Source of the DNA: Euptelea pleiosperma
Taxonomy: Eukaryota; Streptophyta; Magnoliopsida; Ranunculales; Eupteleaceae
Length of the DNA: 64,000 nt
Direction: 5' to 3'
Assembly: GCA_035048495.1 (NCBI GenBank)
Contig: CM068540.1
Coordinates: forward strand, 4,138,829-4,202,828
Position numbers and translations under genes: made by a program. Shown one piece after another: positions 12,181-23,300 of the stretch (its first letter is position 1; each line of letters begins with the position of its first letter). The notes under the pieces were generated by a model. The model did no database searches and was not told where the DNA came from. It saw only the letters and a list, made by a program, of their open reading frames with translations.

Positions 12181-12369
12181 ATGATTCAGCATGACTCGAT
12201 GTTTGTGGTCTCTTGGATCTCTAAACATAGCCTCATTCCCTGGTATCTTAAATCCTGGTGGTGGAATATTATGGACATCTTGAAAGACTTTGAGTATTCT
12301 ATCGACCACATTTTTCATGAGTCGAATGCTGCTGCGGACTCTATGATCCCAAACTGGGTTACGGACTAG
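12181..12369 (+). mobile_element. LINE RNase H domain fragment
   Basis: An open frame of 62 codons reads VVSWISKH..., then DFEYSIDHIFHESNAAADSM. The H-x-x-R/E-x-N-x-x-A-D pattern near its end is the signature C-terminal block of plant LINE RNase H domains. The upstream RT region is absent and the frame ends after NWVTD, so this is a 5'-truncated LINE end. The following 200 bp probably are its 3' tail. Confidence 0.6.
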
Positions 12370-13604
12370 AGCTTATATGGAGTTCAGTGATAATGCCCGC
12401 TTAGACTTGTTGGGTTTATTCTGTTGGATAGAATGAGTACCCCTTATATTAGAACATAGGCCTTTTTTGTTAGCATCTTACATTGTGTTGCATCCATGTT
12501 TCTTCTCCCTTTTGAATCAACGTCTAGTTGATTCTTAAGGGGTAAGGTATTTACACGCCCCCTCCCCCTAGGTGTAACCTCGTTATTTTTTATTTAAATA
12601 AAGCGATCCTCTCTCCGTGGAGGTTCCCCACCCCTATATAAATAGAAAAAGGAACACACCCCTCTCTCTCACACTCTCGATCTCTCTCGACGATTTCTCC
12701 ACCTCTAGCAATCTTATTGACCTCCGGCATTTTATTTCCACCTCTACAGCTCTTAACCTCATGCAATTTTTTCGATTTCAATTGTGCCCACTAAGTTCAT
12801 CCCATCATTTTCTCTCTTTTTTTTTCTCTTTTTAATTTCAAGTGTGCCCACCAAGTGGTTGAATTTTCATTTACCGTTTCTATAGTTTGTAATAGTTTAT
12901 TGGTTGCCATTATGTTGTGTTTGTGAGAGTGCAACCTACCTGTTTGTTAAAATGTCACAACGGTTTTTTTAGTGCATACAATTCTAGGAGTGCTAATTTG
13001 TAATTGTTTTTATTTGTAGGGAAAAGAAGGCCAAAGGAACAAGCAAACCCTAAAGAACTGAAAATTCAAGATTAAAACAAACCCTAAGGACTGAAAAATA
13101 CCTTCATTCAAATCCATTAGGGTTTCTACGAGCGAGCTAATGTTTAGATTGATGAGAAGGGATGAAAAAGATGCTGAAAAATCTAAGGAGAAAGAAGGAG
13201 AATCGAAGGAAAAAGAGAGGGAAAATTGTAGATTTCATACGGAGTCTGCTAAGATAGCAATATTATTCATTTAATTAGGGGTGTGCTATAACAGATATGG
13301 GGTGTGCGATTATTGTTGGAGTGTGCCCCCAACCAGGAGTCTCCCTTAGGAGGAAACAGGGAGTGCAAATATGCGCTCCCTTAAAATAAATGGTGACATT
13401 GTTTTATGTGTTAAGAATGTTTCGGCATGTGTGACCACATCGATCTGTGTAGATGCATGTCGACACGGGAAAATATCTTAAAAGTGTCATGTCATTGTTA
13501 AAAATTTTATTTCATTTTTTAGGACATAACAATAATAAATTTTAGGACATAACAATGATAGCTTTTATTCTCAATGCGTCGTATATTTTATACTTTTATA
13601 TACA
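12370..13604. other. Intergenic; LINE 3' tail followed by unassigned DNA
   Basis: The first part probably belongs to the LINE at 12181-12369. A CT-rich tract spans 12658-12690, and two 'aaccctaa' motifs lie near 13047 and 13080. A block around 13267-13400 ('ggggtgtgc', 'gcaaatatgcgctccc') has a rough counterpart near 52671-52735. No gene is supported. Confidence 0.4.
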
Positions 13605-14656
13605 CTAGTGGGTGCCCCATGCCATCGGCACTCCTTGACAAAGAATTTGCCAAAATTAGGTGAGCGGCGGAGATCCACCATCGATTTGGGGGAGGATTAG
13701 ATCTCGACCCTTCTTTGTTGATGCTTATAAGAGGAGGTATAAGTAGGGAGACAACCAATGTGTTTTGTTATATAGAATAGTAAATGGCCCATGCCCACGG
13801 CACTCTCCGACAAAAGCGTTTGCAAAAATTGGGTGCCTTCGACACTCAAACGGTATAACGGACTGCAGCGTTACTGTTTTTTCCATTATAACGGATTGTA
13901 ACGCATAGAGGGAGAAATGAGAAAATAACAGAAATAACAAAAAATAACGGTGTTGAAATTTAAATTTTGAATAAATTGAGGTCAAATGAGGCGGATTGAG
14001 TGGCTGAAATCTAACTGTCCACATTAGATCGATGGATTTGATCTCAATCACTCTTTATCTAACCGTCCACATTAGATGGATGGATAAGATAAGAGAATAC
14101 AACTGAGTTGTCTTGATATATGTGTGGGTGGCCCGTGCCCGCGGCACTTTTCGACAAATTGCTTGTCAAAATCGGGTAGGAGTTAATCTCAGCCATCGAT
14201 ATGAAGCATAGTGGATCTCAGCCACTCATTATTGAAGCCATATAAGATAGAGGGGTATAAGAAAACCATTAAATTTCTGTTAAATTTCAGCACCACTTTT
14301 TTCCGTTAAAATCATTAAAATCCATTAAACTTCATTAAAATTTATTTTTTCCATTTTTACCCCTGGCCGTTTCAATCCGTTTTAAAGGCCACTTTAACGG
14401 TAACACCCCTCTCGAGGCATAAAAAGTGGGGCTCTTGAGCCTGACCCTTGGGCTATATGTAAATCCAACCCATTTCATTCCTTATATGTAGGTAAATAGT
14501 AGGTGACTCGTGCCCACGTCACTCATCGACAAAGCGTTTGTCAAAACTGTGTGTGAGTGGCTGAGATCCACCGTCCATTTAGTGTGATAAGATCTCGGCC
14601 ATCCTTTATGAAGTCGGATAAGAGGGGGAGACAACCGTCCTGTTTTGTTATATAGA
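13605..14656 (-). mobile_element. Array of short Helitron-like units (minus strand)
   Basis: Read on the minus strand, the array starts at 14656 with TCTATATAACAAAACAGG. It shows several sub-units, each ending in a GTGGGCACGGGCC-type hairpin a few bases before a CTAG-like end. The last unit (13776 to 13605) begins TCTATATAACAAAACAC and ends CACTAG. The unit before it ends TTTACTAT directly abutting that TC. A 5' TC, a short GC-rich hairpin near the 3' end and a terminal CTAG are Helitron hallmarks. Units match those at 50572-51962. Part of the middle (about 14265-14495) is unrelated filler. No Rep/helicase is encoded, so the units are non-autonomous. Confidence 0.7.
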
Positions 14657-15185
14657 TTATGCATTCATTGTAATCATAACATGTAACTATATTAAAAGTA
14701 TAAGAAACATACAGTTTAAGCTGTCAAAAGAAACAAAAAGAAGCTAATAGGATGACATAATAGCTCTCATAAAATTAGGCGTCAACAATGATTGGCACCT
14801 AATAGAAAAATCTCCAAAGTTGCTATGAACTCTAGTACAACTATCCTATGGAATTTCGTGTAAATAATTGCCTAATAACCAATATAGTAGCTAAAATATT
14901 CTTGCATACAAAATACATATAACTGATCTGTACTTGTCTTTAAAGATACATTGATTCCTTTCCTCCATACTCCCAAGCCTAAGGCAAAAAGTACAAGCCT
15001 CCAAACGAACCTTTGCTTCTCATCCAAACCCCTAACAAACCAGCATCTGACTAGCTCCAACATGCTTCTAGGGAACACTCACCGAACACAAAACAAGTCC
15101 AGGTACCAATACCAAATATTAGAAGTAAAATTATAATATCAACATGTGGTCAACTAATTTACCTATTTCTTTGTAAAGGAACCGC
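14657..15185. other. Intergenic, no recognisable feature
   Basis: AT-rich DNA without a supported gene or repeat boundary. The right part may belong to the RTE LINE that follows. Confidence 0.35.
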
Positions 15186-15189
15186 ATAT

Positions 15190-15660
15190 TGGACATTATT
15201 CTCTTTCGATATATCAGGTGCTCAACACATGTTTTTTCACTCATTCATCTCAATATCTTCATCTACACCACACTCATTTTATTAAGAACATGTTTCTTAA
15301 TTTCCCAATATTCAGTTCCATAAAGCATAATTGGTCTTATGATTGTCTTGTAGAATTTTCTGTTTATCTTGATTGAAACACATAAATCGCACAATACTAT
15401 AGATGCATTATCCACTTTAGCCATCTAATAGTAATTCTATGGGTCACATCTTCATCGATATATCCATCCTTGTTGATAATTGAACTTAGAAAATGAATTG
15501 GTCACATTAAATATTTCTTGTCCATCAATCATCGCTAATGTCCCATCCCTACGTTTGTCTTTACTCTTGACTAAAGTTACATTGCGTGTATTCTATTTTC
15601 GTTCTACTTATCTCAAAATCCTTAGTTTCTGGAGTATCCCTCCATAGTTCTAATATTTTC
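15190..15660 (-). mobile_element. RTE-type LINE reverse transcriptase relic
   Basis: The minus-strand translation contains IIRPIMLYGTEYWEIKKHV, followed by LNKMSVV and MKILR. This matches the plant RTE pattern of LYG.ECW..K, ..KM.VAEMRMLRWM. Upstream text reads VTLVKSKDKRRDG, then FSKFNYQQGW. Stops and frameshifts interrupt it, for example in the MKILR*MSE block. Only the C-terminal part of the RT remains. Confidence 0.65.
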
Positions 15661-16186
15661 ATTTACTCTCTCTCTAGTCATCTTTTGCTAGTTGCTATTA
15701 ATATTGATTGAATTTCATTAATCAGAGTTGATACATTTCAAGGTTTTTGCAAATGTTCCACAATAATATTTTTGTTTCTTATTGGTGTGCAGTTATATCT
15801 TATTCGTTATTTGTTAGTTGCTATAATGAATAAAAGCTTAGCCGACTCATTTTCTCACAAAAGACAATGACAACTAAGCCTTTCCTATTCTCTTTCCTCT
15901 TTCCTTTTTGTTTCTGACCGATTACTATTCCCATATAAGACAAAAAACCCTTTACTGACTCTCTCTTCTTTCCCTTTACTCTCTGAATGTGAAGGCTTAA
16001 GGTAACCTTTCCTTTCTTTACGGCAACAACGTGATCCATTCTTCATCCTCTTCACCACGTTAGGTCACCATCTTGTCTACAAGTACGCCTTATCGTCATC
16101 GCTGTCGTCAGCTCTGTCCGAAGGTATGGTTGTTTCTTCCCTTTGATCTTCCCATATTTATGTGGCTTCTAGAAAAAAAAAAAAAA
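15661..16186. other. Intergenic, no recognisable feature
   Basis: A pyrimidine-rich stretch near 15840-16020 gives short open frames in several phases without domain content. No repeat boundary was seen. Confidence 0.35.
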
Positions 16187-16560
16187 AGAGGTAACTTTGG
16201 AGTAAAACTTCTGTCACGTGGCACACTCTTAGTAGATTGATGTTGATCGTATGGATGTTTGGCTAGTCCATCGGTGGTCCTGTAAACCAAAAATCAGCGT
16301 GATTAGTGACTTCTAAGCGATTCAATGGTTGATTTTAACGGTATGAATTTGGGCATTATCGAGCCTTATTTGGGTGCAAAGATCCAAAGGCTGTAAATCA
16401 CTAATCAAGCTGATTTTTGGTTTGTAGGTCCACCGAGGGACTGACCAAACATCCATACAGTCCGTGTCCAATAAGAGTGTGCCACGTGGCCCATATTGTG
16501 CGTTGTGACAAAACTTCTGTCACAACGTTGTGACAAAAGTTTTACTCCAAAGTCACCTCT
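16187..16560. mobile_element. MITE-A copy with extended inverted ends
   Basis: A 374-bp foldback element. The left end AGAGGTAACTTTGGAGTAAA and the right end TTTACTCCAAAGTCACCTCT are inverted with one mismatch. The internal MITE-A core is complete on both arms, and a perfect G-box GCCACGTGGC is at 16481-16490. No target duplication is clear; the left flank is poly-A. Confidence 0.8.
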
Positions 16561-16689
16561 TGGAACTTAACAAAAGGATGTATCTAAACCGTTGGTTTTT
16601 GGAAAAAATAAGTGATTTGTCCCATCTTTTTATGGGTTCGAAAAAATAGCAAAAAAAAAAACAATTAGTCATGAAAATTGGTATGATAG

Positions 16690-16815
16690 ATAGTTGTGAT
16701 CATCTGATCACCAATCAATCTAGTTCTTGGTCTATAATATGTCCAAGTTAAACCATCGACGATAAAAGTGTAGATAGTTATGATTATTTGATCACCAATC
16801 AGTCTGGTTCTCAAG
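16690..16815. repeat. Two imperfect direct copies of a 'GATCACCAATCA' block
   Basis: The block 'gatagttgtgatcatctgat' plus 'caccaatcaatctagttc' recurs about 85 bp later as 'gatagttatgattatttgat' plus 'caccaatcagtctggttc'. It lies just upstream of the FRS-like pseudogene and could be part of its former 5' region. Confidence 0.5.
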
Positions 16816-17052
16816 TTCTATACACCCCCTGTAGGATGTTTACCATCCACCCATCGAGGACAGATAGGACTTATCCCATGTTAAGTCGACAATCTTCACT
16901 GTTACTTTATTGCCCAAATGCTCTATTCATTATCCATATGTCATTCGACTGTGCACTACCATACATTGAGATAGGTCATTGGATTATTATGTAGTTTATT
17001 TGATAGATTCTAATTTGTTTTTTGTTACTGCATTTGTAGGCAATATTGAGCA

Positions 17053-19443
17053 ATGGATTGTAGTGACATGAACAAACCATTTGTAGGGATGACATTTAAT
17101 TCTTTCGAAGATGCCAAAGAATATTATAAAGAGTTTGGTCGTCAAAAAGGTTATTCTATTTGTATTAGATCTACAAATAAAACTAGACGTGGGGATGGAA
17201 TTACTTGTGCCAAACTTGTATGTTCATGTGAGGGAATCCATAAGACTAAGACAAAAGAAAAATTAATTGGCATTGATGAAGAAGATAAAAGTAGAAGAAG
17301 CGGGTCGACAATTAAGGATGGGTGCAATGCATATATGCGCATTATGAATGCCAAGGGGAGCACCCAATGGAAAATTACGGGCTTTAGTGATGAGCATAAT
17401 CATAAATTAGTCACTCCTAAAAGAAAGATTCACATGCGCTCAAATAGATACATGCCTGATGTAGCAACAGACTTGACTGAAAGTTTCAATAGAGAGAATT
17501 TACAAGTAGAAAAAGTTCCATCTATTTTTAGAGGGAGTTATTCAACTGTAGGTTTTGATGAGAGAGACTATTGGAACTACTTGAAGTTAGTTAGACATAA
17601 CGATTTGGAATCGGGAGATGCACATGCAGTTGTTATATACTTTAGGAAAAAACAGGTTGAGAATCCACACTTCTTTTATGCTATTCAATGTGATGAAGAT
17701 GGCCGAGCCACAAATTTCTTTTGGGTGGATACACGATCAAGAATGGTATATAAACAGTTTGGAAACGTGGTAACTTTTGATATCACCTATAAGACGAACA
17801 AATATAACATGTCATTTGCCCTTTTTACAGGAGTGAACCATCATTATCAGTCAATATTATTCGATTGTGCGTTATTGCAAGATGAATTGAAGGCAACTTT
17901 TATATGGTTGTTTGAAACTTGGTTAGAAGCAATGGGAGGAAGACACCCGGTGTCTATTCTAACTGACCAAGACTTAGCTATTGGAGGGGCTGTAGTAAAA
18001 GTCTTCCCGGGTTCACGTCATCGATATTGCTTATGGCATATCAAAAAAAAATTTGCAGAGAAACTTGCTAATGTGTATTTCAAGAAGTCAAAGTTCAAGC
18101 AAGCAATGAAAAAATGTATTCATGGGACTTACATGATTGAAGATTTTGAAGAACAATGGAATTCATTGATATTAGAGTTTGAGTTAACAGAAAATAATTG
18201 GCACAAGCATTTATATGAAATTCGACAATCTTGGATACTGATATACAATTGTAACACATTTTTTGCAGGAATGAACACAACGGGAAGAAGTGAGAGCATT
18301 AATTCATTTTTTGATGGATTTTTTTCATCCAAAACCAATCTGAGAGATTTTGTTGCAAAGTATGAACAAGCTTTAGACAATTTATGTCAATGAGAGAAAA
18401 GAAGATTAGGTTTCAATATACAAAAAACGAGTATTTAACAACATCAATATGATACTCAAACATGTAGCGACAATTTATACAAAAAATATTTTTGAGAAGT
18501 TTTGATTTCAATTTGATCAAGTTTGTTATAAAATAGGTACTACGATTGAAGATGAAGGCCATTGCTACACCTTTAATGTAACAGAAAAGTTTGGGCTACC
18601 AGAAGAGTTCAATGCAATAATTAATTTAAAAATAAAAGAAGCAAAATGTTGATGCCAACACTTTGAATTCACTGGGATAGTATGCAGACATTTACTAAAA
18701 GTCTTCGATCATCTTGATATAGATGAAATACCTTCTCACTTTATAATGAAAAGATGGACGAAAGAAGCGAATGAAAAAGATGTGGTGAGTGAAGATGGAT
18801 TGTTATTGCAGAATCATCATATGGGGTTAGAAGCTATGAGAATTAATCATATATGTCGTCGATCAACCCAATTAGCATTTATGGCTGGAAGATCAGATGA
18901 TGCATACAAGGTTGTAATGGAGATTATTGATGAAGGTTTCAATAAGGTGCCTTTGATTGAACAAGAATCACTTAAGGATGAAAACAACGATGCTACTCAA
19001 AATGTAATTTCTGAAAATACAAAAGGACCTGATGCCACTCAAGCTTCTACATTTGGATTTACAATACAACCAATACTTTTAGATCCACATATATCCCAAA
19101 CAAAAGGGAGAAAGAGAACTGGAAAAATAAAAGAAAATGTGATGAAAAAAGTTGGTAGTAGCATATGGAAGAGTGGCATTGAGTTAGCATCAAAGAAACC
19201 GAGAAAATGTACATCGTGTAGAGCGCAAGGCCAAGGACATGATAAACGTAACTGTCCGATCTACCCAAAGAAATTGAGAGATGAAACTACTAAACAAGGT
19301 ATAAATTTTTTATATTATACTTTCTTTGATCTAATAGTTGGATTTTTGTACATCAACATACTTAATTATCATTTTTTTTCTCAGGCATGAATGATGAAGT
19401 ACAGGACTTAAGAAGCGGCGATGATAGTGAAAATAGTAAATAA
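17053..19443 (+). pseudogene. FAR1-RELATED SEQUENCE / MULE transposase-like gene, broken in its C-terminal half
   Basis: FRS proteins are transcription factors domesticated from Mutator-like transposases. Codons 1-446 (17053-18393) are open. They hold a FAR1 DNA-binding region (about residues 10-130: SFEDAKEYYKEFGRQKGYS, then CAKLVCSCEG and DEHNHKLV) and a MULE transposase domain (about 185-420: VVTFDITYKTNKY, SILTDQDLAI, HRYCLWHIKKKFAEKL). A one-base shift near 18390 ends this frame. The continuing frame has TAG at 18407, TGA at 18503 and TGA at 18650. The last falls inside the SWIM zinc finger (KC-stop-CQHFEFTGIVCRHL). The frame then stays open from 18746 and ends with a CCHC-like motif, CTSCRAQGQGHDKRNCP. 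A GT..AG intron (19299-19384) leads to a last exon at 19385-19443. A splice acceptor at 17040 suggests an upstream 5' exon. An autonomous MULE rather than an FRS gene is possible, but no flanking inverted repeats were seen. Confidence 0.85.
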
Positions 19444-19859
19444 ATATTTCTTACTTGTATCTACATGGAGGTTAATGGTACTCGTCATTTTTCAGGTAAA
19501 TTAAGTATCCTTTTTCATCCATTTGACTTTAATTCTTATAAAGAAGTATTTAGTTTTAGGTAAACATACTCATCTTATCATATTAGTAATCATTTGAAAT
19601 CACATTTTCTTGTTTCTTGTACTAGTTCGATTAGGTGATGAAGCTGACACAACTCAAGAGCGGGGTTAGTGCCATGGGTTGAGGTCTCCCCATTACCCAG
19701 TGGGTACAACTTGCCTTACCAACTGTTCCTGTGGTCCTTGATCAATCTTGCTTACCATTTACTGGTAATGGAGGGGACACATGTACTTTTGTACTTTTGA
19801 AGGAACCTTTTCAGCCATTCTAATTTTTTACCATGGAAATGAATCATTATTTGAGGTAC
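19444..19859. other. Intergenic, downstream of the FRS-like pseudogene
   Basis: Probably holds the old 3' untranslated region. No other gene or repeat boundary was recognised. Confidence 0.35.
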
Positions 19860-20010
19860 AGAGATCCATATGGCACAATTTTAGAGGATACTGACTATCG
19901 ATGTTTGGCCAATCCCTAGGTGTACCTAGAGACCTAATATCAACATGATTAGTGATTTCTAAGCTATAGGTTGGACTCATTTTCATGGGTTTTTTAGCAT
20001 TATTGAACGT
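19860..20010. mobile_element. MITE-A fragment (left arm only)
   Basis: Contains the family's 'gatgtttggccaatccctag', 'catgattagtgatttctaag' and 'ttttcatgggtt' blocks. It stops at 'cattattgaacgttatttt', where the TAACGG repeat begins, so the TAACGG element probably inserted into it. Confidence 0.6.
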
Positions 20011-20395
20011 TATTTTACCATTTATTTTCTGTTTTTCTATGAAAATGGCCATTATTTTCCGTTTTATTTTCCTTTTTCCATTATTTTTTGTTTTTGCCCA
20101 TGAGCGATACAATTTGTTATAACGACCGTTATAATTGAAAAAACAGTAACGCCCTCAGTCCGTTATACCGTTATAATAGTCCCTTTTATACCATGGGAAT
20201 TTGAGCATTATTGACTGTTATTTTACCATTTATTTTCCATTTTTTCTATGAAAATGGTTGTTATTTTCCGTTTTATTTTCCCTTTCCATTAGTTTCCGTT
20301 TTTGCCCCTGAGTGATACAATTCGTTATAACGGCCGTTAAAATTGAAAAGTAGTAACGCCCTCAGTCCGTTATACCGTTATAACAGCCCCTTTTA
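19996..20395. repeat. TAACGG-family element, tandemly duplicated (about 205-bp unit)
   Basis: Two direct copies (about 19996-20195 and 20200-20395) share 'cattattga.cgttatttt', 'accatttattttc', 'gttataacg.ccgtta', 'agtaacgccctcagtccg' and 'ttataccgttataa'. The unit includes a piece of the host MITE-A ('gggaatttgagcattattga'), so duplication followed insertion. Confidence 0.7.
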
Positions 20396-20492
20396 AACAT
20401 AGCTCTTAGCTAAAGGTGTGAGTTGTTTCTTGGAGATGCCGGTACATGATTTGAGTTTTCCAAGCATTGGATTGGTTCAGCCTTGCATTTCA

Positions 20493-20740
20493 GAGTAAAA
20501 CTTCTGTCACAACACAACGCACAATATGAGCCATGTGGCACACTCTTAGTGGATGCTGACCGTATGGATGTTTGGCCAGTCCTTCCATGGACCTGCAAAC
20601 CAAAAATCAGCCAGATTGTGATTTACAACCATTGGATCTTTGCACCCAAATAATGCTCAATAATGCTCAAATTCCTACCGTTAAAATCAACCCATGAAAA
20701 TAACTTCAAACCAATCGCTTAGACATCGCTAATCAGGAAA
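20493..20740. mobile_element. MITE-A copy, right end lost
   Basis: Begins GAGTAAAACTTCTGTCACAA, the same end as the 32080-32459 copy. It runs through 'gaccgtatggatgtttggcc' and the mid-palindrome, and stops at 'catcgctaatcagg' before the inverted end is reached. Confidence 0.7.
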
Positions 20741-21266
20741 CCTTTTATAGCAGTCCAAAAACATTGAACAGAGGACCTTTTATAGCAGAAGTGGTCAAAC
20801 ATATTTTTTTTAAAAGAAAAAAGATCTTTAAATGTCAATGGACCAGAGAGGACTCAAGAGCCAGACACAGTTTTTTTTGGTCCCAAAAGCAGCAGGAAGA
20901 AGGAAATGGTTGTAGGTGCAAGAAAGAAATAATCATACCGGTGATGGGCTAGTGGGGTTTTGTAGAAGAGAGAGAAAGAAAGATACACACCAGTGATGGA
21001 CGACGGCAACGTGGCTTGATCGACGACGTCAACGGCATATGAAAGCAAGGAAGAAATCTAGGGAGAGAGAGAGAGGCAATCTTGAAAAACATTGTAGTAT
21101 TAAAAGCAAAAAAAGTAAAACTTATTCAATCCTTTAAAAACATTTGAGAAATCAACCAGCCTTATAATGGCAATCTTGAAATTGTTATAAAAAAATTGTC
21201 CAAAAAATTTCATTCAAACTTATATGTTCATTGCAACATGTACAAGATCATTGAATACTTTCATAT
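20741..21266. other. Intergenic, no recognisable feature
   Basis: Purine-rich DNA with an (AG)n tract at about 21062-21075. No gene is supported. Confidence 0.35.
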
Positions 21267-21565
21267 GGTCGTGGGGACCACATGAAAATGAATCAAGGGC
21301 TTATATTTGGTGAGTATGATCTCCTCACCAAGGAGATCATCCTCACCAAAAATTAGCAATTTCTGAAACTTCAAACCCTATCAAATATGGACCTAAATTT
21401 ATGGTAAAAATGTACGATCCAAACTTTTTCTCAACTTGGAATCTACTTTTCATAAGGCTACAAATGTTGGAATGGATTGATTTTTTGTAAGGCTGATATC
21501 CATGTTGAGAAGAATATAATCACCAAAAATTAGCCCTTAACTCATTTGCATGCGAGCCCACAAAT
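21267..21565 (+). repeat. Unclassified dispersed repeat, copy 1
   Basis: Shares 'tgatctcctcacca', 'tctgaaacttcaaaccctat', 'cttttcataaggct', 'caaatgtt' and 'ttagc.cttaactcat' in order with 22145-22430. It is non-coding and has an internal palindrome (GGTGAGGATGATCTCC type) near its left side. Class unknown. Confidence 0.6.
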
Positions 21566-21676
21566 ACATGAGTCAACTTATCCCAGCCCTAAATGTATAT
21601 ATGGTTTTGCAACTCATAATAGTGTATTGAAACGTAACTACAATTTTTGTAATTCTAAGCCATCCATTTTTACCAT

Positions 21677-22052
21677 GGGTCGCAATGTAACAGGTTGTAG
21701 CTCACGCTCTAGCACTATTTTATTACCCACCGTTGCCATATGGGCAGGCCCATTGACTGCATGGATGTTTAGCCCACCCCTTGGTGGATATAGACACCAA
21801 AAATCACCATGACTGGTAATCTCCAACCATTAGATTTTAGTTTAAGGCGTGATTCTAGCCATTGAATTAATCATTTTTTTGAGTACTAAAACCAATTGCC
21901 AAAGATCATCGAAAAAGCTGATTTTTTGTATGAATGTCTATCAAGGGGTGGGCTATCCGTGCGATTAGTGGGCCTAGATGACAACGGTGAGTAACAAAAA
22001 TGGTGCTAGCTCATGCTAAAAGGGCGAGCTACAACTTGTTACATTGCGACCC
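21677..22052. mobile_element. MITE-A variant with perfect 9-bp target duplication
   Basis: A 376-bp foldback element flanked by TTTTACCAT (21668-21676 and 22053-22061). Inverted ends are GGGTCGCAATGTAACAGG and CTTGTTACATTGCGACCC. The centre has MITE-A text ('tgcatggatgtttagccc', 'caccaaaaatcaccatga'). The 9-bp duplication identifies it as Mutator-like. The right flank (22053-22120) looks like an inverted piece of the repeat at 21267 and 22145, so the insertion probably hit a third copy of that repeat. Confidence 0.85.
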
Positions 22053-22144
22053 TTTTACCATTAACTTTAACTCCACATTGGATTATAGAAGTTTCAGAAA
22101 GTAGGGTTGACACATATTTTTCAACACGTATAATTGCACACGGT

Positions 22145-22430
22145 CATAGGGCCCACATGGAGATAATGGCTGAATTTTGGTGAGGATGATCTCCTCACCA
22201 TAGAGATTATCCTCATAAAAATTAACCCTTTCTAAAACTTCTAACCCTATCAAATGTGGACTTAAAGTTAACGGTAGAAATGGACGATCTAGAAATTTCA
22301 AATTTTCAATCCACTTTTCATAAGGCTTCAAATGTTAGAGTCAGGTTTTTTTTTTTTTTTTGGTAAGGATGATCTCCATGCTAAAAAAATTAGCACTTAA
22401 CTCATCTCCACATGGGCCTTGCAATCATAC
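22145..22430 (+). repeat. Unclassified dispersed repeat, copy 2
   Basis: Direct-orientation partner of 21267-21565, diverged and with a poly-T expansion at 22346-22362. No coding capacity. Confidence 0.6.
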
Positions 22431-23045
22431 CATGCATGTGCCTTTCTATCCCAGTCTATATATACATATGTAGAGAGAGAGAGAGAGAGAGGACCAAAAA
22501 ACCTTTTGTTTACAAGAGAGAACAAATAAAATTTTCAGATAGTAGAAAAGAAATTAGTATTTTTATTTAACTTGCCTTTTAAAAAAGTAATTTCTTACAT
22601 ATATCTCTAGTTAGGGAGCCCAGGGTTCGGAGCACATGGCAACATAATGTGTGTCCCATAACTCCACATACTAAATTTACTCAAATTAATTTGCTTGAAA
22701 TGTGTATAGTTGCTTAATTGCGTGGTTGTTTTAGGAAGTTTTATTTGGAAATTTGGATCAGCATTTGGACAAATGGATGAACGGGAATGGGATAAAATTA
22801 AATGGTTAAAAGGGCTGTTTTGAAAATTTAATATGGGTAAGTGAAGCACTGAAGCTTCATGTTGTGTCATGTGTAGTCTCAAGTTCTCACTTTAAAATTG
22901 TAATATATATTAATTGATCAAGTTCTTTTTTGGAGATTACATTGGAGGTGTAGAAGCTTCATGTTGTGTCATGTGTGGTCATGGTGCTAGTAGAAACTAG
23001 ACCTTGATATAAATTTATGTATCAAAAGTTTGATATAAAAATCAT
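22431..23045. other. Intergenic; (GA)n tract and a local repeat
   Basis: An (AG)n tract lies at about 22472-22491. The phrase 'gaagcttcatgttgtgtcat' plus 'gtgt' occurs at about 22852 and again at about 22951. No gene is supported. Confidence 0.4.
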
Positions 23046-23049
23046 TCAA

Positions 23050-23300
23050 AATGCCAAGTGGCATACTCTTTTTGGCCCCACTAACTATATGATTGTTTGG
23101 CCCACCCTTTCATGGACCTATACACCAAAAACAGCCTCATTGATGATTTTCTAGCTGTTGGATATTTGAGTATTTTATCATGGGCTTCATGAACAACTCC
23201 ATGAATGGGCTCTAAGCCCATGATAAAAACTGCTCAAATGCAAAGGCTATAAAGTCACCAATGAGGCTGATATTTGGTGTGTAGGTCTAGCATGTGTTGG
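23050..23300. mobile_element. MITE-A copy, short diverged form
   Basis: Starts at AATGCCAAGTGGCATACTC and carries the paired 'caccaaaaacagcctcattg' and 'caatgaggctgatatttggt' arms. It stops after 'tgtaggtct' without the inverted end. Confidence 0.6.

Noticed and set aside
18095..18380. Minus-strand frames inside the FRS-like gene
   Set aside because: Shadows of the intact transposase frame.
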